A stretch of DNA of 64,000 nucleotides, taken from contig NZ_AYTM02000002.1 in NCBI RefSeq assembly GCF_000507185.2, forward strand, positions 1-64,000, in the 5' to 3' direction. The position numbers were made by a program, and so were the translations under genes. This document shows, piece after piece, positions 1 through 10,437 of this stretch; the stretch's first letter is position 1; each line of letters opens with the position of its first letter. The DNA comes from Pseudomonas syringae KCTC 12500 (lineage in GTDB: Bacteria; Pseudomonadota; Gammaproteobacteria; Pseudomonadales; Pseudomonadaceae). The notes beneath the pieces were generated by a model. It ran no database searches and had not been told where the DNA came from. It saw only the letters and a list, made by a program, of their open reading frames with translations.

Positions 1-311
1 CACGAAGAGACCAGCGAAGTGCCGGTGATGATCACCAAGCATTGCCTGCGTTTCTCGTTCAACCTGTGCCCGAAACAGGCCAAAGGTGTGACAGGCGTGC
101 GCACCAAGGTCGCGCCTATGCAACTGGTGCACGGTGATGAAGTGCTGACCCTCAAGTTCGATTGCAAGCCTTGCGAAATGCACGTGATCGGCAAGATGAA
201 AGGTCACATTCTCGACTTGCCGCTACCTGGCAGCGCGGCGGCCAAATCGGTGGTCGCCACATCACGCCGGAAGACCTGCTCAAGACTGCGCGCCATCGTT
301 CTCCGCACTGA
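1..311 (+). pseudogene. U32 family peptidase / RlhA-like protein, C-terminal end, frameshifted
   Basis: Only the 3' end is in the window. Frame 1 reads a cysteine-rich tail with CLRFSFNLCPKQ and FDCKPCEM, typical of the C-terminus of large U32-family proteins such as RlhA/YdcP (23S rRNA cytidine hydroxylation). Near position 256 the reading must change frame to continue as GHITPEDLLKTARHRSPH and stop at 309-311. A single missing G in a GG pair would explain this; without the correction the frame runs on to 372 as an unrelated tail. The family call rests on about 90 residues. The RlhA assignment is tentative. The frameshift is one of a cluster in the first 5.3 kb and may be a consensus error. 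Confidence 0.6.
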
Positions 312-368
312 TCGGTTACAAGGGGTTGGCGCCCTGCCAGCCCCTTTCTGTCTTCTGATAAAGGCCTC

Positions 369-864
369 TTAAAGAACGCGCCTCCATATGAGTGGTGTTC
401 CACACCGATCGCTCTCCACATCGGTTACAGCAAAGCCCTGTTTTCTCCCAGAAACGAATCGCGCCTGGCAGAAACGGATGGGTATGCAGGTACAAAACCT
501 CTATGCCGCCTACCTCGGCATGAGCCCAGAGCGCCTGACATAAGCGGCTGGCCAGCCCGTCGCCGCGAAACTCCGGCGTGACGAACAGACGTACGATCTC
601 GACAGTTCTGCGCCCGCGGTAATCGAACTGCGGGAAACGATGATCGTAAGGCAGGTAGCCCACAGCCGCGATGATCTGCCCTTCACAGCGGGCGATCAGG
701 AACTTGCCGTCCTCACCGTTCAGATACACCTGCTCGAAACCGGCCAGATCGGGCGGAACGGTGACGGTGTCGAGCAAGGGAAAGATCGCGGCACGCGCGC
801 GCATGACGAAATCGACGGTGTGCGGAATCTCGGAGGGGTGTACTTCAGTGATAGTGATGTTCAT
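369..864 (-). pseudogene. GNAT family N-acetyltransferase, frameshifted near the C-terminus
   Basis: Starting at the ATG at 864 (MNITITEV), the protein has a GNAT fold: a beta-strand with VEIVRLFVTPEFRGDGLASRL, which includes the acetyl-CoA-binding R/Q-x-x-G-x-G/A type loop, followed by LYLHTHPFLPGAIRFWEK. About residue 142, near position 438, the frame slips. Removing one base from a GGG run restores a normal ending, GFAVTDVESDRCGTPLIWRR, with a stop at 369-371. As read, translation runs on to 316 with an unrelated tail. The substrate is unknown. It is divergent from nirB, across about 630 bp. The slip is probably a sequence error because several neighbours show the same defect. Confidence 0.65.
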
Positions 865-972
865 GAGCACGGACTTATTGGGGAATTGCAGGGTGATACA
901 CATGTTACGCCAGCCTTGGGCTTCTGAACGCACGGCTTAACTATAGAGCAGGCGGCGCGGCGCAGAATTGCG

Positions 973-1111
973 ACGCGGAGCGTCACGGCAGGCATTCCCA
1001 CGCGGAACGCTCAGCGTTATACGCAAGTCCGCTTTTGATTCTGGCCGAAGGCCGTGGGAGCGACCGCGGGACAGACCGCAGGCACGCCGTTATCGTGCCC
1101 ACGCTCCGCGT
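973..1111. repeat. Inverted copies of a Pseudomonas intergenic repeat
   Basis: Two oppositely oriented copies of a GC-rich palindromic motif lie here: CCCACGCGGAACGC with its mirror CGCGGAGCGTCACG at 973-1010, and CGTGCCCACGCTCCGCG at 1094-1110. Motifs built on CCCACGCTCCGCGTGGG are common intergenic repeats in P. syringae genomes. They lie between the divergent GNAT and nirB genes, upstream of the predicted nir promoter. Confidence 0.5.
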
Positions 1112-1251
1112 ACAGCGCACAGCTTTACAGCGCAGCCCCCTTGATGCGCACCAATGCAAGGCAGGAAAAATCCTGCGCCAGATGCGGCTGTAAACGCTGC
1201 GCGGCCTTGCGGGCATTGCCCATTCGGGCTTGAAGCGCTGCCGGCGCAAGC

Positions 1252-1267
1252 TGGCACAACCTCTGCA
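1252..1267 (+). promoter_or_regulatory. Sigma-54 (RpoN) promoter candidate for nirBD
   Basis: TGGCAC-AACCT-CTGCA matches the -24/-12 consensus TGGCAC-N5-TTGCA with one mismatch and correct GG-to-GC spacing. It would start transcription around 1278 and give a leader of about 218 nt before the nirB ATG. Nitrate and nitrite assimilation genes are commonly NtrC/RpoN dependent in pseudomonads, which fits. I did not find a convincing NtrC site upstream. Confidence 0.6.
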
Positions 1268-1420
1268 TAATCCTCAACAACCCCACCATGAAGGTGGTCG
1301 GGCCGCCCCGGTTGATCGACGTGGATCGCCAGTCTCGCAAAGACCAGAGGGCTACTCGGGTTGCTTCCGGCAACGTGGCTCGATGGCACCCCCGAATACC
1401 CAATAAGACAACAGGCAAAG

Positions 1421-1457
1421 GCGCCTGGAACCGAACGGTTCCGGGCGCTTTTTTTTT
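1421..1457 (+). terminator. Intrinsic terminator inside the nirB leader
   Basis: GCGCCTGGAACC (1421-1432) pairs with GGTTCCGGGCGC (1437-1448), one G-T wobble, across a GAAC loop, and is followed by nine T residues (1449-1457). It ends 38 bp before the nirB ATG, and no gene upstream reads in this direction, so it can only act on the nir transcript. That is the arrangement of leader antitermination by ANTAR proteins such as NasT/NasR. Smaller hairpins lie upstream (for example CCACC-ATGAA-GGTGG and GATC-GACGTG-GATC), but I cannot match the ANTAR hexaloop consensus exactly. Confidence 0.8.
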
Positions 1458-1495
1458 GCTTTGAAAAACCTGATTGGCCTCGGCCGGGACTCGCT

Positions 1496-4053
1496 ATGAA
1501 CACCACAGTCTTCCCCCCCAACGATGTAAAAACCCTGATCGTCGTCGGTAATGGCATGGTCGGACATCATTGCGTCGAGCAGTTGATAGCAGGCGGCGCA
1601 CTCGAACGCTATCGCATCCACGTCTTTGGCGAAGAAACACAGCGCGCCTACGACCGCGTGCACCTGTCCGAATACTTCACTGGCCGCGACGCCGAATCGC
1701 TGGCCATGAGCGAGATGTCCGTTTACGAACAACCCGGCCTGACGCTGCACCTCGGCGTACCGGTGCTGGAGATCGATCGTGATCGTCACGAAATCATCAC
1801 CGCCGAAGGCTGCTTCGGGTACGACAAGCTGATTCTGGCCACCGGCTCCTACCCGTTCGTACCGCCTATCGAAGGCGCCCGAGGCAACTCCGGCTGGTCT
1901 ATCGCACACTGGAGGACCTGGACAGCATTCGCTATGCCGCGTCGAAAGCCCGCCGTGGCGTCGTGGTCGGCGGCGGACTGCTGGGGCTGGAAGCAGCCAA
2001 TGCGCTTAAATCGCTGGGGCTGGAAGCCCATGTCGTCGAGTTCGCGCCGCGTCTCATGCCGGTGCAATTGGACGACCTCGGTGGCGCTGCGTTGAAAGCG
2101 CGTATCGAAGCGCTGGGCGTCGGCGTGCATTTGTCCCGCGCCACGCAGTCGATCAGCGACGGCAAGCAGTACCGCTATCGCATGAACTTTGCCAATGACG
2201 AGTTTCTCGAAACCGACCTGATCGTGTTCTCCGCAGGTATTCGCCCGCAAGACGCCCTGGCCCGTCAGTGTGAACTGGCGCTCGGCCCACGCGGCGGCAT
2301 CGCAATCGACGAGCATTGCCGCACCAGCGACGCCGATATCTATGCCATCGGCGAATGCGCAGCCTGGAACGGCAGTGTGTTCGCCTGGTTGCGCCGGTTA
2401 TCAAATGGCCCGTGGCGTGGCAGCGCAGTTGTGCGAACAGGATACTGACGCGTTCTTCGGCGCCGACATGTCCACCAAGCTCAAACTGCTGGGCGTGGAC
2501 GTCGGCTCCATCGGCGATGCGCACGGTGCGCTGGCCGGGGCCGTCAGTTATCGCTTCATTGACGAAGCCACCGCCAGCTACCGTCGCCTGGTGGTGTCGG
2601 CCGATGGCAAGCAGGTACTCGGCGCGGTGCTGGTCGGCGATAACAGCTACTACGACACGCTGCTGCAATATGCGCAGAACGGCATCCCGCTGCCGCCGAT
2701 CCATCGAGCCTGATTCTGCCGCGTGGCGAAGGCGCACCGACGCTGGGCGCCGATGCCCTGCCCGCCACAGCGACCATCTGCTCCTGCCATAACGTCAGCA
2801 AAGGCGCCGTGTGCTCGGCCATCGACAATGGCTGCACCGATCTGGCCGCAATCAAGTCCTGCACCAAGGCGGCCACCGTTGCGGCGGTTGCACCGCACTG
2901 CTCAAACAGGTTTTCGAGCATGAACTGATGGCCCGCGGTGTGGCGGTCGACAAAAGCCTCTGGCGAACACTTCGCTTATACCCGCCAGGAGTTGTACTCG
3001 ATGGTGCGCGTCGAAGGCATCGAGACCTTTGACGAGCTGCTGACTCGCCATGGCAAAGGCGCGCATGGCTGCGACATCTGCAAGCCCGCAGTCGGCTCGA
3101 TCCTGGCGTCGTGCTGGAACCGCCCCATCACCGAGCCTTCGCTGGTGCCACTGCAGGACACCAACGACACCTTCATGGCCAACATGCAGAAAAACGGCAC
3201 CTACTCGGTGGTGCCACGTATTCCGGGTGGTGAAATTACCCCAGACGGCCTGATTGCGATTGGCGCCGTGGCGAAAAAATACGACTTGTACACCAAGATC
3301 ACCGGCGGCCAGCGCATCGACCTGTTCGGCGCGCAGCTGCACGAGTTGCCGGATATCTGGAGCGAGCTGATCGAGGCAGGCTTCGAGACCGGCCATGCCT
3401 ACGGCAAGTCGACCCGTACGGTTAAATCCTGTGTTGGCAGCACCTGGTGTCGCTACGGCGTGCAGGACAGCGTCGCCATGGCGCTGCGCATTGAGGACCG
3501 TTACAAGGGCCTGCGCTCGCCGCACAAACTCAAGTTCGCCGTGTCCGGCTGCACACGCGAATGCGCCGAAGCGCAGAGCAAGGACGTCGGCGTAATTGCC
3601 ACCGAGAACGGCTGGAACCTGTACCTGTGCGGTAACGGCGGCATGCGTCCGCGTCACGCCGAGTTGTTCGCCACCGACCTGGATGACGAAACCCTGATTC
3701 GTTACATCGACCGCTTTCTGATGCTCTACATCCGCACCGCCGACAAGCTGCAACGTACCTCGGTCTGGCGTGAAACGCTGGAAGGCGGCCTCGAGTATCT
3801 CAAGGCGGTCATCATCGACGACAGCCTGGGCCTGGCCGCAGAGCTGGAGTCGCAGATGCAACTGGTGGTCGACCGCTACGAATGCGAATGGGCCAACGCC
3901 CTCAAGGACCCGGAAAAGCTCAAGCGTTTCCGCACTTTCGTCAACGACGGGCGTGCTGACCCCGACGTGCAGTTCGTCAAGGAACGCGCCCAGCGCCGTC
4001 CGGCAAAACCCGAAGAGCTGGCCCTTATTCCGTTGTTCAAGGAGGTAGTGTGA
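1496..4053 (+). pseudogene. nirB: Assimilatory nitrite reductase large subunit, multiply frameshifted as read
   Basis: NirB reduces nitrite to ammonium in the cytoplasm with NAD(P)H. Pieced together across frames it is about 853 residues, normal family length. It has an N-terminal FAD/NAD domain (VVGNGMVGHHC, later GVVVGGGLLGLEAANAL), two BFD-type [2Fe-2S] regions (CSCHNVSKGAV...CGGC and HGCDICKP), and a C-terminal sulfite/nitrite reductase half with the sirohaem/[4Fe-4S] cysteines in SCVGSTWCRYG and SGCTRECAEAQ. Reading it needs one-base corrections near 1890, 2383, 2396, 2698, 2878 (each one base missing) and 2962 (one extra), all in short G or C runs. From 2962 to the stop it is clean. The stop overlaps the nirD start. 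Errors in the sequence are a simpler explanation than real decay. Confidence 0.9.
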
Positions 4054-4439
4054 TGAACGCGTCTCAGACAATACTTGCCGGCGACAATGCGCCCACGGCA
4101 GCGCAGCCGCACTGGCAGACGCTGTGTGGGCGCGCGGATCTGGTCGCCAATTCAGGCGTCGTGGCATGGCTGGACGGCGCGCAGGTCGCGCTGTTCTACC
4201 TGCCCGAAACCGCACAGGGCGAGCAGCTCTTTGCTATCGACAACCGCGATCCCAAATCCGGGGCGAACGTGATCGGGCGTGGTCTGATCGGGCAGATCGC
4301 GGGCGAGCTGGTCATCGCTTCGCCGCTGTACAAGCAGCACTTTCGTCTGCACGACGGCAGTTGCATCGAATACCCGGAACAGCGGCTCGACGTCTGGCCG
4401 GTAAGGCTCAAGGGTGATCAGGTAGAGATTGCCGTTTAA
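4053..4439 (+). CDS. nirD: Nitrite reductase small subunit NirD
   Basis: A Rieske-like protein of 128 residues that partners NirB. It begins at the ATG at 4053, which overlaps the nirB stop by one base, with AGGAGG at 4040-4045 as ribosome site. Visible features are LCGRADLVANSGVVAWLDGAQVALFYLP and a C-terminal GSCIEYPEQRLDVWPVRL. NirD proteins keep the Rieske fold but lack the Cys/His cluster ligands, as here. It is intact, unlike nirB. No nitrate reductase gene follows, so nitrate reduction must be encoded elsewhere. Confidence 0.93.
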   Translation: MNASQTILAGDNAPTAAQPHWQTLCGRADLVANSGVVAWLDGAQVALFYLPETAQGEQLFAIDNRDPKSGANVIGRGLIGQIAGELVIASPLYKQHFRLHDGSCIEYPEQRLDVWPVRLKGDQVEIAV

Positions 4440-4454
4440 TCGACAATGCCGATC

Positions 4455-4490
4455 GCAGACAACCTGGTCGCTGTCGAACCAGGTTGCTGC
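4455..4490. terminator. Stem-loop between convergent nirD and hydrolase genes
   Basis: CAACCTGG (4460-4467) pairs perfectly with CCAGGTTG (4479-4486), and outer GCAG/CTGC extends the stem with one bulged A. It lies between two convergent genes, so it may end transcription from either side. There is no strong T run, so efficiency is uncertain. Confidence 0.5.
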
Positions 4491-4507
4491 GGGGCATTTC
4501 TTGCAGC

Positions 4508-5505
4508 TTATTGAAGCTCGGAGACCAACGCCTTGTTGAAGCCCTGCGGGTCTTCCATCTGCGGGGCATGGCCCTTGCCCTTGAACTCCACCAGCCTGGC
4601 GCCCGGGATCATCTGCGCCACCTGCTTGCCTAATACCTTGTAATTGCCGATCTTCGCCTTGACCTCAGGCGGCGCGATGTCGCTGCCGATGGCAGTGGTA
4701 TCGGCATCGCCAATCATCAGCACCGTCGGCACCTGCAATTTGGGAAACTCGTAGAACACCGGCTGGGTGAAAATCATGTCGTAGATCAACGCCGAGTTCC
4801 AGGCCACGATCTTGTGCCCCGGCCCTTTGTTCAGACCGGCCAGCATGTCGACCCACTTGTCATACTCAGGCTTCCAGCGACCATCGTAGTAGGTCTTCTG
4901 CTCGTAGGCGCGAATGCCTTCGGCGGTGGTCTTCAGCTCTCGTTCATACCACTGATCGACGCTGCGGTACGGCACGCCGAGTGCTTTCCAGTCCTCGAGG
5001 CCGATAGGGTTGACCATCACCAGCTTCTCGGTCTGTTTCGGGTACATCAACGCGTAACGCGTAGCGAGCATGCCGCCCGTGGAGTGACCGATCACAGAGG
5101 CCTTGTCGATACCCAGCTTTTCCAGCAGCGCATGGGTATTCATCGACAACTGCTGGAAGCTGTACTGATAGTGCTCCGGCTTGGTCGAGGTGCAGAAACC
5201 GATCTGATCCGGTGCGACAACGCGATAGCCGCGGCACTCAGTCCCTTGATGGTGTCTTCCCAGGTCGCAGCGCAAAAATTCTTGCCATGCAGCAGCACTG
5301 CGGTGCGGCCATTCGCCTTGCCGCCGGGCGCGACGTCCATGTAACCCATTTCCAGCGTCTGGCCCTGGGACTGGAAACTGAATTTGTGCAGCGCATGGGG
5401 GTACGTGAAACCTTCCAGTTGCTGGCCATAACCGGGCGTCTCAGCCAGTGCTACGCCTGACAGCGTCAACGACATCAACATGCCGGCAATCTTTGCAGCC
5501 CGCAT
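4508..5505 (-). pseudogene. Exported alpha/beta hydrolase, single frameshift
   Basis: The ATG at 5505 has AGGAGG seven bases upstream and starts a signal peptide (MRAAKIAGMLMSLTLSGVALA). The mature part is an alpha/beta hydrolase of about 310 residues: oxyanion-type VLLHGKNF, nucleophile elbow GHSTGG, later GDADTT and GKGHAPQMEDP with the catalytic His. The frame slips near 5230; one missing base in a GGG run (coding strand) would restore ...LSAAGYRVVAPDQIGF. As read, the protein is cut in two. The neighbouring LysR gene is divergent and is the likely regulator. The substrate is unknown. Confidence 0.75.
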
Positions 5506-5744
5506 AAGGGGCACCTCCTGTAGCTAGGGATCGGGAATCCACGGCGGTTTTTACGTTAAACCGCAGGCCCGCCAGTAGACCCTGTTTCCCCCTACAGATT
5601 CGCCCTTTTCCTGCCTGAAGAAGCGTAAGCAGACGTTTCATCATGTTGGGGCAAAATGCTGGACGCCTTCTGTGCGGACTGCCTAGACTTAGCCACCCGT
5701 TATCGGCCGTTTTGGCCATCCGGGTCTGATGCCAAGGAACAGCA

Positions 5745-6674
5745 ATGAATCGAAATGAACTGCGCAAGGCCGACATCAACCTGATGGTGGTATTCGAAAC
5801 ATTGATGCAGGAGCGTAACGTCACCCGTGCAGCCGAAAAATTGTTTCTCGGCCAGCCCACGATAAGCGCTGCCTTGAATCGCCTGCGCAGTCTGCTCAAC
5901 GACCCGCTGTTCATCCGCGTCGGCCACCGCATGGAACCCACTGCACGCGCCCACGAGATTCTCAAGCACCTGACGCCCGCGCTGGACGCCATGTCCACGG
6001 CGCTCAGCCTGACCACCGACTTCGATCCATCAGTCAGCAAAATGACCTTTCGCATCGGCCTGACCGATGACGTCGAATTCGGCCTGCTGCCGGCGATGCT
6101 CAAGGCCATCCGCCTGGAAGCGCCCGGCGTGGTGATCGTGGTCAAGCATGTCGACTACCTGAATATCTCCGAAGTGCTGATGTCCGGCGATATCACCGTT
6201 GGCGTCTGCCTGACCCGTGAACTACCGGCCAACGCCAAGCGCAAGACCCTGCGTAACGTGCAGCCGAGGCTGGTGCGCGCCGACAAGCCTGCCAGCCCCA
6301 TGAGCCTGGACGAATACTGCTCACGCCCGCACGTGGTGGTGTCGCACGTTGCGAGCGTCAATAGTTTCTCCGATGAGTGGCTGACCGCGCTGGGGCGCAA
6401 GCGGCAGGTGGTGTTGTCGGTGCCGCAGTTCGCCACCCTGCCCGCCTTGATGGCCGGCACCGACATGATTTCGGGGCTGTCCGACTACGCGGCAAAGGCC
6501 ATGAGCGCCTTGGGTTTGCTGTATGACGAGCCACTGCCCTTCCCCACGCCGGGGCTGGACCTGTCAATGACGTGGCTGAGTGTGATGGACAGCGACCCTG
6601 CCGAGCGTTGGCTGCGCAGCAGGATCGAGGAGTTCATGGGCGAGCGCCAGGAAGCGCCCGCCCTGGCCGGATGA
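5745..6674 (+). CDS. LysR family transcriptional regulator
   Basis: 309 residues. The N-terminal winged helix-turn-helix is clear at about residues 8-65 (DINLMVVFETLMQERNVTRAAEKL, then QPTISAALNRLR), followed by a substrate-binding domain. The ATG at 5745 has AAGGAA upstream. It is divergent from the exported hydrolase gene with a 239-bp gap, so mutual regulation is likely. Its stop abuts the pstB stop from the other strand with no gap. The effector is not predictable. Confidence 0.88.
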   Translation: MNRNELRKADINLMVVFETLMQERNVTRAAEKLFLGQPTISAALNRLRSLLNDPLFIRVGHRMEPTARAHEILKHLTPALDAMSTALSLTTDFDPSVSKMTFRIGLTDDVEFGLLPAMLKAIRLEAPGVVIVVKHVDYLNISEVLMSGDITVGVCLTRELPANAKRKTLRNVQPRLVRADKPASPMSLDEYCSRPHVVVSHVASVNSFSDEWLTALGRKRQVVLSVPQFATLPALMAGTDMISGLSDYAAKAMSALGLLYDEPLPFPTPGLDLSMTWLSVMDSDPAERWLRSRIEEFMGERQEAPALAG

Positions 6675-7453
<779 letters not shown>

Positions 7454-7454
<1 letters not shown>

Positions 7455-8338
7455 CAGGACGCCCTATTGCGCAGAAGAATTAAGCGAGACAGCAGACTCA
7501 GTATCAGTACGAACAAGGTCATGACCAGCGCACCGGCCCATGCCAGGGAGTGCCAGTCATCGAACGGGCTCATGGCGTACTGGAAAACCACCACCGGAAC
7601 GCTGGCGATGGGTTTGAGCAGATCGCTGCTCCAGAACTGGTTGCCGAAAGCGGTGAACAGCAGCGGCGCGGTTTCGCCGGTGATGCGTGCCAATGCGAGC
7701 AATACGCCGGTTACCACACCCGCCTTGGCCGCGCGAAGGACGATTTGCAGGGTCAGCTTCCATTGCGGTACACCCAGCGCCAGCGCAGCTTCACGCATGG
7801 TCGAGGGTTGCAGTTGCATCATTTCGTCAGTGGTACGCACCACCACCGGTATCACCAGCAATGCCAGTGCGAGCGCACCGGCAATCGCCGAAAAGCCCAC
7901 CTGATGGCCTGTCACCGCGTTGAGTGGCAGTACCACGACGGTGTAGACGAACAGACCGAGCACGATGGAAGGTGCCGACAGCAGGATGTCGTTGATGAAG
8001 CGAACCGTGTTGCCCAGTTTGGTGTAGCGGGCAAATTCGGCCAGCCAGATGCCGGCCATCAGGCCGATCGGCGTACCGATCAGCAGGCCGATGCCGGACA
8101 TCAGCACGCTGCCGTAGAACGCGTTGGCCAGGCCACCCTCGGTACCAGGCGGCGGAGTCATGCCGGTAAACAGTTGCAGGTTGAGCGCGTCGATGCCCTT
8201 GATGATGGTGGTCAGCAGAATCCACACCAGCCATAGCAGGCCGAAGGCAGTAGCACCACAGCTGAGCACCATCGCAATCTTGTTCTTGAAACTGCGAACC
8301 CGATACAGGTGCTCGCTGCCGGTCACATCCTTACTCAT
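7454..8338 (-). CDS. pstA: Phosphate ABC transporter permease PstA
   Basis: 294 residues with six predicted membrane segments and the binding-protein-dependent permease signature near [25 protein letters not shown], the EAA loop that docks on PstB. Its start overlaps the pstC stop (ATG at 8336-8338, pstC stop at 8335-8337), and its stop overlaps the pstB start, indicating coupled translation. Inner-membrane half of the phosphate channel together with PstC. Confidence 0.96.
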
Positions 8339-9330
8339 AACCCCTCCTTACGCGAAAGGCGCGACAGCATCAGGCGTGCAAGGGCCAGCACGATGAAGGT
8401 GACGACGAACAACAGGAAGCCGAGGGCGATCAGTGCGGAACGGTGCAAGTCGGTATAGGCCTCGTTGAACTCGTTGGCGATCACCGAAGCGATCGAACTG
8501 CTCGGCATCATCAGCGAAGCCGAGAACTGATGCGCGTTGCCCAGTACGAAGGTTACCGCCATGGTTTCGCCGAGCGCGCGTCCCAGCCCGAGGAACACAC
8601 CGCCGACAACGGCCGAACGGGTGTAAGGCAGCACGATGTCCCAGACCACTTCCCAGGTTGTACCGCCCAGTGCATAGGCCGATTCTTTAAGGGCTACGGG
8701 CACGGTGCGGAAGACTTCCTGCATCACCGAGGTAATGAACGGCGTGATCATGATCGCCAGCACGATACCGGCGGTCAGCATGCCGATACCCAACGGTGGC
8801 CCCTGGAACATCGGACCGATCAGCGGCAGTGCGCCAAGGTTTTCGGTGATCCACGGCGACAGGTGTTCAGCCATGAATGGGCCGAAGACAAACAGCCCCC
8901 ACATGCCGTAGATGATCGAAGGGATACCGGCCAACAGCTCGATGGCCGAGGCGATCGGCATGCGCAACCAAGGCGGCGCTACTTCGGTAAGAAAGATTGC
9001 AATGCCGAAACTCACCGGTACGGCGATCAGCAAAGCCAGAAAAGAGGTAACCAGGGTCCCGTAGATTGGAACCAGGGCGCCGAACTTGCCGGCGTTCACG
9101 TCCCACTCGGTGCTGGTCAGAAAGCTAAACCCGAAAGTCTGGAATGCCAGACTGCCGCCCCACAGGGTCGACAAGGCAATACAACCCAGCAAAGCAAGCA
9201 CCAGCATCGCTGCAGCCTGCAATGAACGCTTGAACCACAGGTCATGACGATGATCCCGTTTGGCGCGCTTCTCGCCCTCGGACTCACCAGCGGAGACGTT
9301 AGCGGACAGGTATTGGGTGTTTTCAGTCAT
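8335..9330 (-). CDS. pstC: Phosphate ABC transporter permease PstC
   Basis: 331 residues. A hydrophilic N-terminus of about 40 residues precedes the first membrane segment; the EAA loop is visible in VALKESAYALGGTTWEVVWDIVLPYT. The family is usually around 310 residues, so the N-terminal extension is modest. The ATG at 9330 follows a large stem-loop in the pstS-pstC gap, which may lower expression compared with pstS. Confidence 0.96.
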   Translation of the reverse strand: MTENTQYLSANVSAGESEGEKRAKRDHRHDLWFKRSLQAAAMLVLALLGCIALSTLWGGSLAFQTFGFSFLTSTEWDVNAGKFGALVPIYGTLVTSFLALLIAVPVSFGIAIFLTEVAPPWLRMPIASAIELLAGIPSIIYGMWGLFVFGPFMAEHLSPWITENLGALPLIGPMFQGPPLGIGMLTAGIVLAIMITPFITSVMQEVFRTVPVALKESAYALGGTTWEVVWDIVLPYTRSAVVGGVFLGLGRALGETMAVTFVLGNAHQFSASLMMPSSSIASVIANEFNEAYTDLHRSALIALGFLLFVVTFIVLALARLMLSRLSRKEGL

Positions 9331-9354
9331 GTTGAGGCCACTCGCAAGGAAAAG

Positions 9355-9393
9355 CCCCTGTCACCGAGCCGATATCGCGGCTGATGACAGGGG
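9355..9393 (-). promoter_or_regulatory. Stem-loop between pstS and pstC
   Basis: CCCCTGTCA (9355-9363) pairs with TGACAGGGG (9385-9393), and the loop holds a second stem (AGCCG/CGGCT). On the coding strand it is followed by CTTTTCC. It lies in the 81-bp gap between pstS and pstC. Such hairpins stabilise the upstream message or terminate part of transcription, giving more binding protein than permease. Confidence 0.65.
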
Positions 9394-9411
9394 TGGTACG
9401 GGTTGAATCAC

Positions 9412-10437
9412 TTACTTGGTGAATTCCGTTTTCCAGTAGCTTTCCACGCGATCAACCAGCGATTTTGGCAATGCTACATATTCCAGTTTCTCGGCCTGCT
9501 TCTGGCCGTTTTCCAGGGACCACTTGAAGAAGTCGAAAGCAGCCGTGCTTTTCTCTTCGTTCTTGGCTTTCTTGTACATGATGATCCAGGTGGTCGCGGT
9601 GATCGGCCATGCAGCCTCACCAGGCGCGTTGGTCATGATCAGGTTGAAGTCTTTGGCGCTTGCCCAGTCGGCAGTGTCAGCGGCGGCAGCAAATGCCTTG
9701 GCATCAGGCTTGATGAATTTGCCGGCAGCGTTTTTCAGCTGAGTGTAGGACAGCTTGTTGGCGGTCGCGTAGGAGTACTCGACGTAGCCGATCGAACCCT
9801 TGATCTGCTTCACGTAGGCCGAAACACCTTCGTTACCCTTGCCGCCCACGCCTGCTGGCCACTGTACGGTCGAACCGAACTTCAGCTTCTCGTTCCACTC
9901 CGGGCTGACTTTGCTCAGGTAGTTGGTGAAGTTGTACGTGGTGCCCGAACCGTCCGAACGGTGAACGACGGTGATCGCCACATCTTTCAGGTGATCTTTC
10001 AAATCAGGGTTCAGGGCAACGATTGCAGGGTCGTTCCACTTCTTGATGTCGCCCATGAAGATCTTGGCGATGGTTGGGCCGTCCAGCTTCAGTGCGCCAC
10101 TTTCGACGCCTTCGACGTTGACGATCGGCACGATACCGCCGATCACGCTCGGGAACTGACCCAGACCGCCAGCCTGCAGATCTTCTGCGGACATCGGGGC
10201 GTCGGATGCGCCGAAGTCAACGGTCGCAGCCTTGATCTGGGCAATACCACCACCCGAACCGATGGACTGATAGTTGATACGGTTATCCTTGCTCTTGCTG
10301 TAGTCCTGGGACCACGCCGAAATAACCGGGTAGACGAAACTCGAACCAGCGCCTGTTACATCAGTCGCGTGAGCCACACCGCTAAGGCACAGCGATGCGA
10401 TCAGAAGCGACAAGCGTTTTTTAGTCAGCAGAATCAC
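9412..10437 (-). CDS. pstS: Phosphate-binding periplasmic protein PstS
   Basis: 341 residues, starting at a GTG at 10437 with GAGG upstream. A Sec signal peptide (cleavage after SGVAHA) precedes TDVTGAGSSFVYPVISAWSQDY, the typical PstS start; phosphate-binding segments GAGSSF, SGGGIAQ, GASDAPMSAED and HRSDGSGTTYNFT are present. First gene of pstSCAB. The upstream region at 10511-10528 contains, on the coding strand, TTGTCAT-TAAA-CAGCAAC, a half-conserved Pho box; the second repeat is poor, so PhoB control is likely but not shown. Confidence 0.96.
   Translation of the reverse strand: MILLTKKRLSLLIASLCLSGVAHATDVTGAGSSFVYPVISAWSQDYSKSKDNRINYQSIGSGGGIAQIKAATVDFGASDAPMSAEDLQAGGLGQFPSVIGGIVPIVNVEGVESGALKLDGPTIAKIFMGDIKKWNDPAIVALNPDLKDHLKDVAITVVHRSDGSGTTYNFTNYLSKVSPEWNEKLKFGSTVQWPAGVGGKGNEGVSAYVKQIKGSIGYVEYSYATANKLSYTQLKNAAGKFIKPDAKAFAAAADTADWASAKDFNLIMTNAPGEAAWPITATTWIIMYKKAKNEEKSTAAFDFFKWSLENGQKQAEKLEYVALPKSLVDRVESYWKTEFTK

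Noticed and set aside
1090..1557. Long minus-strand frames antisense to the nir leader and nirB start
   Set aside because: Composition and lack of any domain or ribosome site fit shadow frames of GC-rich DNA; the region is explained by the leader and nirB.
4053..4439. nirD as part of the frameshift cluster
   Set aside because: The frame is intact from start to stop with a good ribosome site, so it is not affected.
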